From Archangium gephyra (lineage in GTDB: Bacteria > Myxococcota > Myxococcia > Myxococcales > Myxococcaceae): 64,000 nt of DNA. The notes under the pieces were generated by a model. That model was not told the DNA's origin and did no database searches. It was given only the letters and a program-made list of their open reading frames with translations. The stretch spans positions 3,418,501-3,482,500 of the forward strand of contig NZ_CP011509.1 of NCBI RefSeq assembly GCF_001027285.1. The letters run 5' to 3'. The translations under genes and the position numbers were made by a program. Shown here in pieces: positions 1 to 8,279 of this stretch (position 1 is the first letter of the stretch; the number at the start of each line of letters is the position of its first letter).

Positions 1-307
1 CGCGGGACGTGGCCACTCGCGGCGGCAGGTGGAGCCAGAGTGTGGTCAGAGCCTCCTTGATTTCGGAGTCGCTCACCTGCACCGGCGCGAAGTCCGTGGG
101 CAGTGCGGTGAAAATGGCTTCCACCCGGCCCTTGTCGCCGGTTCCTGAATCCATCGCCCATGTTTCGGGCGCGCCCCAGGGCGGAGGGGTGGGGTGACCG
201 TGCGTCGTCAGCGCTCCACCCGTGGGCGCCCCCGTTGCGCAGGCTGTCACCAGCATCAATGCCACCAGCGCCAGTGCACCCACTCGCATGGGCCGCCGCG
301 TGCCCAT
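1..307 (-). CDS. Myxobacterial lipoprotein, N-terminal part (runs off window start)
   Basis: The minus strand reads open from ATG at 307 (or the in-frame ATG at 289) to the window edge, about 102 codons with the 3' end missing. Residues 1-23 form a lipoprotein signal: basic start (MGTRRPMR), hydrophobic core and lipobox LVTA-C. The mature part opens with a Gly/Thr/Pro-rich stretch, then a segment containing WAMDSGTGDKGRVEAI and an acidic helix (SDSEIKEALTTL). This layout resembles the N-terminal carrier region of myxobacterial polymorphic-toxin lipoproteins of the SitA type, but the C-terminal toxin domain that would settle it lies outside the window. It is certainly a lipoprotein; the SitA resemblance is inference at low confidence. 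Confidence 0.6.
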   Translation of the reverse strand, partial: MGTRRPMRVGALALVALMLVTACATGAPTGGALTTHGHPTPPPWGAPETWAMDSGTGDKGRVEAIFTALPTDFAPVQVSDSEIKEALTTLWLHLPPRVATSR

Positions 308-337
308 GGGGCGTGAATCGACACGATATCTGCACAT

Positions 338-438
338 CCCTCACCCCAACCCTCTCCCAGGGGAGAGGGAGCATTCACAGGCGGGAACCCGGGGGACTCG
401 ATACCCTCACCCCGTCCCTCTCCCGGAGGGCGAGGGGA
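338..438. repeat. Two direct copies of a palindromic intergenic repeat
   Basis: Two units of a CCCTCACCCC-type element lie at 338-369 and 404-438. Each has a C/T-rich arm (CCCTCTCCC) followed by its G/A-rich complement, so each can form a hairpin. They sit between the lipoprotein start and the end of the convergent-side SDR gene. Elements of this look are common between genes in high-GC proteobacteria; here they could act as an RNA hairpin or terminator for the SDR gene. Confidence 0.6.
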
Positions 439-461
439 GATTGGGGACAGTGGGGAGACTG

Positions 462-1223
462 TTAGCCCGCCTCGCCTCCGTCGATGTTGTAGGCCGCCCC
501 CGTGATGGTCGCCGCCGCGTCCGAGCTCAGGAACACGCACAGCGCCGCCACTTCCTCCGGCTGGATCACCCGCCCCATCGCGTTCATGTTCGCCAACGCC
601 GCGTGCGCCTCCTGCTCGCTCCGGCCCGTGCTCTTCGAGATCGCCGCCTTCGCGTTCGTGAGCATGTCCGTCTCCACCCAGCCCGGATTCACGATGTTCA
701 CCGTCACGTTCTTGCGCGCCCACTCCGCCGCCAAGGACTTCGTCAGCCCCAGCAGCGCGTGCTTCGACGCACAGTACGCCGACGTGTATTTCACCCCCCT
801 CGTCGCCGCCATGCTCCCGATGTTGATCACCCGGCCCCCTCCCGCCGCCGCCATCGCCGGAATCAACTCCCGGCAGAACAGGAACGGCGCCTCCACGTTC
901 ACCTTCATCACCCGCCGGTAGTCCTCCGTCGTCGTCTTGTGCAGCGGCGCCGATACCGAAATCCCCGCGTTGTTCACCAGCACCCGCGGCGTCCCCCCCT
1001 CCAATATCCGCTTGCTCGCCGCCAGCACCGCCCCCTCGTCCGCCACGTCCACCGCCAGCGGCTTCACCGCTCCTCCCGACTCGCGCGCCAGCTCCTCCAG
1101 CGCCTCCGCCGCTCGCGCCAGCGCCCACACCTGGTAGCCCTCCTTCACGTACGCCTGCACCAGCGCCTTGCCGATTCCCCGGCTCGCTCCCGTCACCACT
1201 GCCGTCTTCTGGGTCGTCGTCAT
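462..1223 (-). CDS. SDR family NAD(P)-dependent oxidoreductase
   Basis: 253 residues, the usual length of a classical short-chain dehydrogenase/reductase. The start is ATG at 1223, since the longer frame upstream lies over the neighbouring gene. The N-terminus carries the cofactor motif TGASRGIG (residues 11-18), followed by NNAG and the active-site block with INIGS and Y-C-A-S-K. The C-terminal NPGWVETDM and GAAYNIDGG segments are typical of FabG-like or 3-hydroxyacyl-CoA dehydrogenase members. It is divergent from glutaryl-CoA dehydrogenase with 88 bp between starts, so a role in acyl-CoA oxidation is plausible but not shown. Substrate cannot be read from sequence. Confidence 0.92.
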   Translation of the reverse strand: MTTTQKTAVVTGASRGIGKALVQAYVKEGYQVWALARAAEALEELARESGGAVKPLAVDVADEGAVLAASKRILEGGTPRVLVNNAGISVSAPLHKTTTEDYRRVMKVNVEAPFLFCRELIPAMAAAGGGRVINIGSMAATRGVKYTSAYCASKHALLGLTKSLAAEWARKNVTVNIVNPGWVETDMLTNAKAAISKSTGRSEQEAHAALANMNAMGRVIQPEEVAALCVFLSSDAAATITGAAYNIDGGEAG

Positions 1224-1311
1224 GGTCCCCGACCTTACCCGGACCTCGTTCCCCTGGCCTCCCCGGTGATACAAGCCCCCAGCCCCCGCACTCCCCTGGA
1301 GCACCCTCCCC

Positions 1312-2490
1312 ATGCCTCGCGCGGACATCACCGACCTCTTCCGCATCGACGACCTCCTCTCCCCCGAGGAGAAGGCCGCCCGCGACACCGTCGCCCGCTT
1401 CGTCGACTCCGAGGTCCTCCCCATCATCGGCAAGCACTTCCGCGAGGGCTCCTTCCCCTCCCACCTCGTGCCCCGCCTCGGCGAAATGGGCGTGTTCGGC
1501 GCCAACCTCCAGGGCTACGGCTGCGCGGGCCTCAACACCGTCAGCTACGGCCTCATCCTCCAGGAACTCGAGCGCGGTGACTCGGGGCTGCGCTCCTTCG
1601 CCTCCGTGCAGGGCTCGCTCTGCATGTTCCCCCTCCACGCCTATGGCAGTGAGGCCCAGAAGCAGCGCTTCCTCCCCGCCATGGCCCGCGGCGAGCTCAT
1701 CGGCTGCTTCGGCCTCACCGAGGCCGACTTCGGCTCCAACCCCGGCGGCATGCGCACCCGCGCCCGCCGCGACGGTGACTCCTGGGTGCTCAACGGCTCC
1801 AAGACGTGGATCACGAATGGCTCCATCGCCGACGTCGCCATCGTCTGGGCCAAGACGGACGAGGGCGGCCCCGAGTCCATCCGCGGCTTCCTCGTGGAGA
1901 AGGGCATGCCTGGCTTCTCCGCCCGCGAGATTCCCGGCAAGTTCTCCATGCGCGCCTCCACCACCAGCGAGCTGTCCTTCCAGGACGTGCGCGTGCCCGA
2001 CGCCAACGTGCTGCCCGGCGTCACCGGCCTGCGCGGGCCCCTGTCCTGTCTCAACACCGCGCGGATGACCATCGCCTTCGCCGTCACCGGCGCCGCCATC
2101 GCCTGCTTCGAGGGCGCTCGCGAGTACTCCCTCTCCCGCGGCCAGTTCGACAAGCCCATCGCCGCTTATCAGCTCACCCAGGAGAAGCTGGCGGACATGC
2201 TCCAGGAGATCGTCAAGGCGCAGCTGCTCTCCCTCCGGCTCGCGCGCCTCAAGGACGAGGGCAAGGCCACCCCCGTCATGGTGAGCCTCGCCAAGCGCAA
2301 CAACGTGAAGTCCGCCCTGGAGATCGCCCGCGTGGCCCGGAGCATCTACGGCGCCAACGGCGTCACCGACGCCTACCCGCCCATCCGTCACCTGCTCAAC
2401 CTGGAAAGTGTGTACACCTACGAAGGCACGCACGAGGTCCACACGCTCGTACTCGGCAAGGCCATCACCGGCTACGACGCCTTCAGCTGA
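1312..2490 (+). CDS. gcdH: Glutaryl-CoA dehydrogenase (acyl-CoA dehydrogenase family)
   Basis: 392 residues, full length for an FAD-dependent acyl-CoA dehydrogenase. Segments include GCFGLTEADFGSNPGGM (FAD and substrate contact), WITNGSIADVAIVWAKT, and the C-terminal catalytic block YEGTHEVHTLVLGKAITG near residue 370, whose Glu is the expected catalytic base. The Y-E-G-T-H-E/D pattern and overall sequence fit the glutaryl-CoA dehydrogenase branch, which oxidises and decarboxylates glutaryl-CoA to crotonyl-CoA in lysine and tryptophan breakdown. The neighbouring SDR gene is read in the other direction from a shared 88-bp spacer. Another short-chain acyl-CoA substrate remains possible. Confidence 0.9.
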   Translation: MPRADITDLFRIDDLLSPEEKAARDTVARFVDSEVLPIIGKHFREGSFPSHLVPRLGEMGVFGANLQGYGCAGLNTVSYGLILQELERGDSGLRSFASVQGSLCMFPLHAYGSEAQKQRFLPAMARGELIGCFGLTEADFGSNPGGMRTRARRDGDSWVLNGSKTWITNGSIADVAIVWAKTDEGGPESIRGFLVEKGMPGFSAREIPGKFSMRASTTSELSFQDVRVPDANVLPGVTGLRGPLSCLNTARMTIAFAVTGAAIACFEGAREYSLSRGQFDKPIAAYQLTQEKLADMLQEIVKAQLLSLRLARLKDEGKATPVMVSLAKRNNVKSALEIARVARSIYGANGVTDAYPPIRHLLNLESVYTYEGTHEVHTLVLGKAITGYDAFS

Positions 2491-2569
2491 GCCCGTCCCT
2501 GGTGGGCACACGACACACCACCCTCTTACATCTTGGACTTATCAGGTCACCGTGGATACAAGGTGTGCC

Positions 2570-2581
2570 GGGGGGGGGGGG
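2570..2581. repeat. Homopolymer run of twelve G
   Basis: A 12-base G run lies between gcdH (ends 2490) and the first gene of the KaiC unit (starts 2617). It is outside any recognised reading frame, in the expected leader or promoter of the KaiC operon. Such tracts can change length by slippage and are also prone to base-calling error. Confidence 0.9.
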
Positions 2582-2616
2582 CGAGCCAGCTCCTCCACTC
2601 AGGCCAATGACCCCAG

Positions 2617-3045
2617 ATGCGTGAGCGGAACATCCATCGCGAGACCGTGAAAGCCTGGCGGGACGGCCGCGGGGCCATCACGTCGCCGGACGCGCTGGTC
2701 AACCTCTACGAGCGCGCGCTGGATGCGCTCTGGCGCCGGGCCCACATGAGTCTGGGGGAGATCACCCTGATGGCCATCGTGGACCGGGTGCTCCACGACG
2801 GGAGCGGGAAGTTTCCCCACCTCGTGGCGCTCAAGGTCGAGACGAGTGGTGTGCAATTCGGGGCATTTCGCCTGGCCGCACAGGGAGTCGACCTGGCGTT
2901 GCTGGAGGAGTCGCTCGAGTTCCTGGTCGTCGAACTGCTGCGGGTGTTCGGGACTCTCACCGGAGAGATCCTCACGCCGGGCCTCCATGCGGAGCTGAGT
3001 AAGGTGCGCGTCCATCCAGAGACGGACAAGGGGGGGACGCCATGA
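2617..3045 (+). CDS. Small conserved-looking protein coupled to KaiC-like ATPase
   Basis: 142 residues, not recognised as a named family. The last codons overlap the start of the next gene (ATGA at 3042), so the two are translationally coupled and probably work together. The protein looks soluble and alpha/beta, with LGEITLMAIVDRVLHDG followed by helical LALLEESLEFLVVELLRV; there is no signal peptide, membrane segment or KaiB-like thioredoxin fold pattern. An in-frame stop at 2608 limits the upstream extent. No good ribosome site precedes ATG 2617, and a later start (GTG 2647 or ATG 2747) is possible. By position it may be an adaptor or input protein for the KaiC/histidine kinase pair; that is inference. 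Confidence 0.65.
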   Translation: MRERNIHRETVKAWRDGRGAITSPDALVNLYERALDALWRRAHMSLGEITLMAIVDRVLHDGSGKFPHLVALKVETSGVQFGAFRLAAQGVDLALLEESLEFLVVELLRVFGTLTGEILTPGLHAELSKVRVHPETDKGGTP

Positions 3046-5267
3046 GCGGCCCAGGTGACTATCCGGCCATCCCCCGGCTGGAGACGGGCATCCCCAACCT
3101 GGATGCCATCTTCCACGGTGGCCTGCCCAAGGGGAGTGTGTCGGTCCTCGCCGGTCCTCCGGGCTCGGGAAAGACGACGCTCACCCAGCAGATGTGTTTC
3201 CACCACGCGTCCCAGGGCGGCCGGGTCCTCTACTTCAACACCCTCTCCGAGCCCACCGCCAAGACGCTGCTCTACCTGCGGCCCTTCGCCTTCTTCGAGC
3301 CGAAGCTGCTCGAGGAGCACATCCGCTTCATCGACCTGGGCGTCATCCTCCGGACCAAGGGCCTGGAGCTGACGGCCAACCTGGTGATGGATCATCTCAA
3401 GCAGTTCAAGCCCTCGATGCTGGTCATCGACAGCTACAAGGTCTTCGACGACCTGGCCAAGTCGGCCGAGGAGCTGCGCAAGTTCACCTACGAGCTCACC
3501 GTCCGGCTGATGGCCTGGGAGTGCACCACCTTCCTGCTCGGCGAGTACCACCCCGAGCAGTTCGAGCATCCGGCCTACTCCGCCATCGACGGCATCATCA
3601 CCCTCAAGCAGCGACAGCAGTCGGGAGAGCAGCAGCGTTTGTTGCAGGTCATCAAGATGCGCGGCACCTCGCACAGCCGCGACGAGCACCCGTTCGTCGT
3701 CTCCTCCGACGGCGTCGACGTCTACGCGCCGAGTGTCACCCTGCGGCGCAATCGCCCCACCGGGCAGCAATCGCCGGAGGCGGACCGCCTGAAGACGGGC
3801 GTCTCCAAGCTCGATGAGCTCCTCGGCGAGGGCATTCCCCTGGGCTCGAGCGTCATCGTCTCGGGCGTGGCGGGCTCCGGCAAGACGGTGATGGGGCTGG
3901 AGTTCCTCTACCGGGGGGCCCGGGACTTCGAGGAGAAGGGCATCTACTTCTCCTTCGAGGAGACCGCGGAGCGTCTGCGCTCCACCGCCCGGGGGCTGGG
4001 TTGGGATCTGGACCGGGAGCTGGACCGGGGACTGGTGCGGATCGTCTTCATCCCCCAGCCGGACATCCTGGTGGACCGGCACCTGCTGGAGATGCAGCGC
4101 CACGTCGAGTCCTTCGGGGCCCGGCGCGTGGTGGTCGACTCGATGTCGGTCTTCCTCCACAAGCTCGAGGACAAGCGCATCGTGCGCGACAAGGTGTTCT
4201 GGCTGGCCAGCATCGTGCAGAACCATCAGGCGGTGGGCTTCTTCGCCAACGACGTGCCTTCCGGCTCGTCGCAGCACACCCGCTTCGGCGTGGAAGAGAC
4301 GGTGATGGACGGGCTCATCCTGCTGTCCATGGAGCAGGAGGGCCTCGAGCGCCACCGCTATCTCGAGGTGAACAAGCTGCGCAACACCGGGCATGCCCAG
4401 GGCAAGCACTCGATGGCCATTGGCCTCGGGGGCATCAGCGTCTTCCCGCGCCTGGACGAGCTGCTGCCCGAGGTGGAGGCCGTCCCGCTCGCGCCCGACC
4501 GGCGGCGTCTCTCCTCCGGCATGCCCCAGTTGGATGTGCTGCTGGGGGGCGGGCTGCTGGATGGCAGCGTGACGCTGGTGTCGGGAAGCCCCGGCACGGG
4601 CAAGAGCACCCTGGGCCTGCAGTTCGCGCTGGAGGTGATGCGTACAAAGGAGCGTGCGCTCTACATCAGCCTGGAGGAAGGCCCCGGCCAGCTGCTCCAG
4701 GAGGCCGAGTCGCTGGGGCTGCCGCTGCGCGAGGCGCTCGAGTCCGGAGGGGTGGAGGTGCTCTTCCTGCCCCGTGAGCACCTGCACGCGGCGCGCTTCC
4801 TCAGCGTGGTGGAGGACAAGATCTCCAAGCTGCGGCCCGCCCGGGTGGTGCTCGACAGCGCCAGCGACATCGAGGTGCTGGGGCTGGTGTCCGAGGAGCT
4901 GCGGATGCTGCTCTACGGCCTGGTCATCCGCCTGCGCACCCTGGGGGTGACGAGCTTCTTCACCCTCGAGGCGCGCTCGCTCTTCATGTCCGACATCATC
5001 AGCGAGCGCGGGTTGTCTCCGCTGGCGGACAACATCCTCATGTTCCGCTACGTCCAGGAGGACAGCGGGCTCGTCCCGATGCTGACCGTGGTGAAGACGC
5101 GCGGCAGCGTCCACGACCGGGCGAGCCATCGCATCCGCATCGGCGAGGGCGGCATGCGGCTGGGTAGCGCGCCCGAGGCCGCGCCCCCATCTTCCAAGGA
5201 CGCGAAGAAGAAGCGCGGCCCCAGCCCCAAGCAGGGGCCGGGTCCCAAGCGGGGGCGCCGCAAGTAG
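3042..5267 (+). CDS. KaiC-family RecA-like ATPase with three tandem KaiC domains
   Basis: 741 residues. Three successive KaiC/RecA units are visible. Each begins with a T/S-G-x-x-x-L-D-x-x-x-GG or G-E-G type entry and has an intact Walker A: GPPGSGKTT near residue 38, GVAGSGKT near 277 and GSPGTGKST near 513. Each unit has a following YxxxEE or YFNTLSE segment and a VxxDS Walker B-like strand. Classical cyanobacterial KaiC has two such domains, so three is unusual. The C-terminal 25 residues are Lys/Arg/Pro-rich and probably flexible. There is no KaiA or KaiB in the window. It sits between a small coupled protein and a GAF histidine kinase, so a signalling switch feeding the kinase is more likely than a complete clock. 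Confidence 0.9.
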   Translation: MSGPGDYPAIPRLETGIPNLDAIFHGGLPKGSVSVLAGPPGSGKTTLTQQMCFHHASQGGRVLYFNTLSEPTAKTLLYLRPFAFFEPKLLEEHIRFIDLGVILRTKGLELTANLVMDHLKQFKPSMLVIDSYKVFDDLAKSAEELRKFTYELTVRLMAWECTTFLLGEYHPEQFEHPAYSAIDGIITLKQRQQSGEQQRLLQVIKMRGTSHSRDEHPFVVSSDGVDVYAPSVTLRRNRPTGQQSPEADRLKTGVSKLDELLGEGIPLGSSVIVSGVAGSGKTVMGLEFLYRGARDFEEKGIYFSFEETAERLRSTARGLGWDLDRELDRGLVRIVFIPQPDILVDRHLLEMQRHVESFGARRVVVDSMSVFLHKLEDKRIVRDKVFWLASIVQNHQAVGFFANDVPSGSSQHTRFGVEETVMDGLILLSMEQEGLERHRYLEVNKLRNTGHAQGKHSMAIGLGGISVFPRLDELLPEVEAVPLAPDRRRLSSGMPQLDVLLGGGLLDGSVTLVSGSPGTGKSTLGLQFALEVMRTKERALYISLEEGPGQLLQEAESLGLPLREALESGGVEVLFLPREHLHAARFLSVVEDKISKLRPARVVLDSASDIEVLGLVSEELRMLLYGLVIRLRTLGVTSFFTLEARSLFMSDIISERGLSPLADNILMFRYVQEDSGLVPMLTVVKTRGSVHDRASHRIRIGEGGMRLGSAPEAAPPSSKDAKKKRGPSPKQGPGPKRGRRK

Positions 5268-5306
5268 GGCGGGGCGGCGAGCGGGTTCCTGTCAGGAGGT
5301 CGCATC

Positions 5307-7166
5307 GTGGAGGAAGGCAGCCCAGCGAATGTCGAGGCAGGCCCGTCCCGGTCCTTCCGTGAGCGCGAGCCTGCCTGGCGGCACCTCGACCACCTGTATG
5401 AGATCAGCAAGCGGCTCGCGGCCTTGGAGGAGGTGGAGCGCACCTTCGCGGAGGTGATGACGCTGGCCTCCCGGGCGCATCCCCTGCGGACCGCGCTGCT
5501 GCTCGTGGGGCTGGATGCGGGCGGCGAGGCCTTGTTGGATCGCCCGGTCGTGACGGGCTGGCGCGCGGAGGACGTCCCGGCCGCGCGGCTCACCCTGGCC
5601 GCGAAGCAGGCCGCCTCCACGTATGCCTGGATGGTGGGAGAGCCGGCGGTGGAGCCCCAGTACGAGCTGGAGGCTGGGGTGGGGGGCGCGGGCTCGTGGG
5701 TCCTCCCCGAGCCTCCCGTGCGGGCCGAGCCGGCGTTCATCACCCTGCCGCTGGTGGCCAAGGGGTTCACCTTCGGCACGCTCCAGGTGGAGTCGGACGG
5801 GGTGTTGGCCGAGGAGGGGCTCGCCTTCCTCGATGCGGTGGCCAACCAGTTCGCGCTGGCCCTGGATCGTCACTACGCGTTGAGGCGCGAGATCCGTCTG
5901 CGCGAGCGCGCGGAGCTGTTCGAGCGGGTGCAGCGCGACCTGTTGCAGCGCGAGCGGCTGGCGCACCAGGTGGCGGAGGAGGCTCACCGGCGCCAGGCCT
6001 TCCTGGCCGAGGCGAGCGCCCTGCTGGCCGGCTCGTTGGACTACCGCACCTCGCTTCCCAACCTCGCGCGCCTGCTGGTGCCCGCGTGGGCGGATTGCTG
6101 TGCCATGGATCTGCTGGGTCCCACCGGGGCCGAGCGCATCGCCATGATGGCCGCCGAGCCCGCGGGCCACCCGCTCGGCAGCGCGTCCTTCGTGGGCCAG
6201 GTGCTCGCGTCGCACCCGTGGGTGGCCTTCACGGCCAGCCCCGAGAACCTGCCGGAGGGGCACCTGGCGGTGGAGCGGGCCGAGTGGACCGGCTTTCCCT
6301 CCAACCTGCGGTTGCTCATCCGGGTCCGGGGCCGCACGCTCGGGGCGCTGAGCCTCATCTCCGCGCGGCCGGAGCGCTATGGCCCCGCCGACGTCACCCT
6401 CTTCGAGACGCTGGCCCAGCGCATCGCCACGGCGGTGGACTCCGCGCTGCTCTTCCAGCAGGCCCAGGAGGCGGTGCGCTGGCGCGAGGAATTGCTCGCC
6501 GTCGTCTCGCACGACATCAAGACGCCCCTGCTCGTGGTGCGCATGAACGCGGAGATGCTCCTGCATGCCTCGCGGCCGCCCGGGGAGGAGCGCCGGCGTC
6601 ATGGCCGCCGCCAACTGGAGATCATCCTGCAGGCGGCGGGGCAGATGAGGGATCTCATCGGAGGCATCCTCGATCGGGCGCGCCTGCAGGGGATGCCCAT
6701 GCCGCTGGCGCTCCAGCCCTGGTCGGTGGACGAGCTCTTCCGTCAGGCGGCGGATGTGCTCCGGCCGCTCGCCTTGAACAAGTCCCAGGATCTGGTGGTG
6801 GAGGTGGGCCCGGGGCTGCCCTCCGTGCGCGCCGACCGGGATCGCGTGCTGCAGGTGCTCGGCAACCTGGTGGGCAACGCCCTCAAGTTCACCCCGGCGG
6901 GAGGCACCGTCACCCTCCGGGCCCGGAAGGTGGATGGGATGGTGCGCATCTCGGTGAAGGACAACGGGCCGGGCATCGCGCCCGAGGACGTGCCGCACCT
7001 CTTCGAGCGCTTCTGGCGGGCCTCCGGCGTGAACGAGCGGGGAACCGGGCTCGGGTTGAGCATCGTGAAGAGCATCGTCGAGGCGCATGGCGGCAGCCTC
7101 TGGGTGGAGACCCAGCTCGGCATGGGCAGCACCTTCTTCTTCACGCTGCCGGCCGCCGAGCCCTGA
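5307..7166 (+). CDS. GAF-domain sensor histidine kinase (soluble hybrid-free)
   Basis: 619 residues starting at GTG 5307, chosen because AGGAGGT lies six bases upstream. No signal peptide or membrane segment is seen, so the sensor is cytoplasmic. Two GAF-like regions (about residues 40-190 and 230-375) lead to a HisKA domain with SHDIKTPL (phospho-His near residue 402). The ATPase domain follows: N box (NLVGNALKFTP), G1 (VKDNGPGIAP), F box (LFERFWR) and G2 (GTGLGLSIVKSI). It lies 39 bp after the KaiC-like gene on the same strand and is probably in one operon with it. No response regulator follows, so the partner is encoded elsewhere. Confidence 0.93.
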   Translation: MEEGSPANVEAGPSRSFREREPAWRHLDHLYEISKRLAALEEVERTFAEVMTLASRAHPLRTALLLVGLDAGGEALLDRPVVTGWRAEDVPAARLTLAAKQAASTYAWMVGEPAVEPQYELEAGVGGAGSWVLPEPPVRAEPAFITLPLVAKGFTFGTLQVESDGVLAEEGLAFLDAVANQFALALDRHYALRREIRLRERAELFERVQRDLLQRERLAHQVAEEAHRRQAFLAEASALLAGSLDYRTSLPNLARLLVPAWADCCAMDLLGPTGAERIAMMAAEPAGHPLGSASFVGQVLASHPWVAFTASPENLPEGHLAVERAEWTGFPSNLRLLIRVRGRTLGALSLISARPERYGPADVTLFETLAQRIATAVDSALLFQQAQEAVRWREELLAVVSHDIKTPLLVVRMNAEMLLHASRPPGEERRRHGRRQLEIILQAAGQMRDLIGGILDRARLQGMPMPLALQPWSVDELFRQAADVLRPLALNKSQDLVVEVGPGLPSVRADRDRVLQVLGNLVGNALKFTPAGGTVTLRARKVDGMVRISVKDNGPGIAPEDVPHLFERFWRASGVNERGTGLGLSIVKSIVEAHGGSLWVETQLGMGSTFFFTLPAAEP

Positions 7167-7199
7167 GCTCCCGCACCGCTCGGGGGACGCCCCCATCCC

Positions 7200-7342
7200 A
7201 TCCAGCCCGCGTTCTCCCGCGCGAGCAGCGCGGCCATCTGGTCCAGCGCCTCCAGCAACCGGTGGCGCGGGAGCAGGAAGGGCAGGGGGACGGGGATCGA
7301 GGGCACGCCGTGCGCGATGTTCAGCGTGAGCACCTTGAGCAT
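7200..7342 (-). pseudogene. Remnant of an endonuclease/exonuclease/phosphatase-family gene
   Basis: From ATG at 7342 the minus strand encodes about 46 residues that begin LKVLTLNIAHG and continue through ALDQMAALLARENA. This matches the first strand and helix of the DNase I-like (EEP) superfamily. The following family hallmarks (a DVVxLQE-type segment and catalytic His/Asp) are absent; the frame runs instead into sequence antisense to the histidine kinase end. I read it as a 5' fragment left by deletion. The rest of 7167-7595 holds no further gene I can support. Confidence 0.55.
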
Positions 7343-7595
7343 GACCCGTGGCCTCGACCCGGTGTTTTCGTGGATAGCCGGCTCGGGCTGTACAGGGTGA
7401 CACGTTCGCTGGGCAACTGAGCTTCCGCGCTCGGGCGCGCAAGCGTTGGTTTCATCACGCGAGCGCGTGGGGCTCTGTTCACGAGCCATGGCGAATGCGT
7501 TGCCCCACAGGGCATCGTCGCGCGCTCCCCTGCTCGCTCATCACGAATCGCCCGCTCCTCTGGGGAACAACACCCTTCCACCCACGGAGGACACG

Positions 7596-8279
7596 ATGAA
7601 GCATCGATGTCACCCTGAACTCAGGCCCTGGGCCGCAGCACGGCTCGGAGTGCTCCTGCTGCTCTCCGCTCTCTTCGCCTGCACTCCCGACAAAGGTGGT
7701 GCCCCCGATGCTGGCGGGACTCCCGACGCGGGAGATACCCCTGATGCGGGTGGGACTCCCGACGCGGGAGATATCCCCGACGCGGGAGATATCCCCGATG
7801 CGGGAGATACCCCTGACGCGGGAGAGAGCCCCGATGCCGGAGATGGGCCGGCCGACGGAGGAACGGAGAACCCTCCCTACGTACGGCCCGAGCGCGTGGA
7901 GATTCCTCCCGCCCCGCCGCCTCCCGACTACTCCGCTTATCCGCGCGACGCCGAGGGCCGGCCCATCGTGCTCAGCGGCTCCCGCATGTACCTCGTCCCG
8001 CGCCCCCCGGATGCACTCACCGCACTGGGCGCCTGCTCCAACATGATCACCCGCTGCTTCGATCCGCAGCACCGCTCCTTCGACGCCTGCGTCATCTCCA
8101 CCCCGCGCTGCTCCACCGCGCGGCCCTGGGAGGAGAGTGAGTGCTGTGCCGAGGCCTGCATCACCGCGTACGAGGCGCGGCGTACCGCCGGAGCCGGCCC
8201 CATCACCGCCTTCTCTCAAACGTTCTTCGCTACGCCCAACTGCATGCCGGGCGTCGACGCCCTCCTGGGAGGCCTCTGA
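7596..8279 (+). CDS. Asp-Ala-Gly-repeat lipoprotein with Cys-rich domain
   Basis: 227 residues from ATG 7596, preceded by CGGAGG. A signal with core LGVLLLLSALFA ends at a lipobox Cys, so the protein should be lipid-anchored. Eight six-residue PDAGxx repeats follow and act as a flexible acidic spacer. The C-terminal half (from about residue 100) has a Pro-rich patch and six or more Cys (CSNMITRCF, CVISTPRC, ECCAEAC), suggesting disulfides in an exported domain. The stop overlaps the start of the next gene (ATGA at 8279), so it is coupled to the large secreted protein downstream. I do not recognise the domain. Confidence 0.85.
   Translation: MKHRCHPELRPWAAARLGVLLLLSALFACTPDKGGAPDAGGTPDAGDTPDAGGTPDAGDIPDAGDIPDAGDTPDAGESPDAGDGPADGGTENPPYVRPERVEIPPAPPPPDYSAYPRDAEGRPIVLSGSRMYLVPRPPDALTALGACSNMITRCFDPQHRSFDACVISTPRCSTARPWEESECCAEACITAYEARRTAGAGPITAFSQTFFATPNCMPGVDALLGGL
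7704..7847 (+). repeat. Eight tandem 18-bp units coding PDAGxx
   Basis: The linker of the lipoprotein is encoded by eight 18-bp units, each giving Pro-Asp-Ala-Gly plus two variable residues (GT, DT, GT, DI, DI, DT, ES, DG). Neighbouring units differ by only one to three bases, so copy number may vary between strains. Confidence 0.9.

Noticed and set aside
2706-5129. 807-codon minus-strand frame opposite the KaiC-like gene
   Set aside because: Composition is His/Gln/Arg/Leu-rich without domains, and the KaiC frame on the other strand has three complete Walker motifs.
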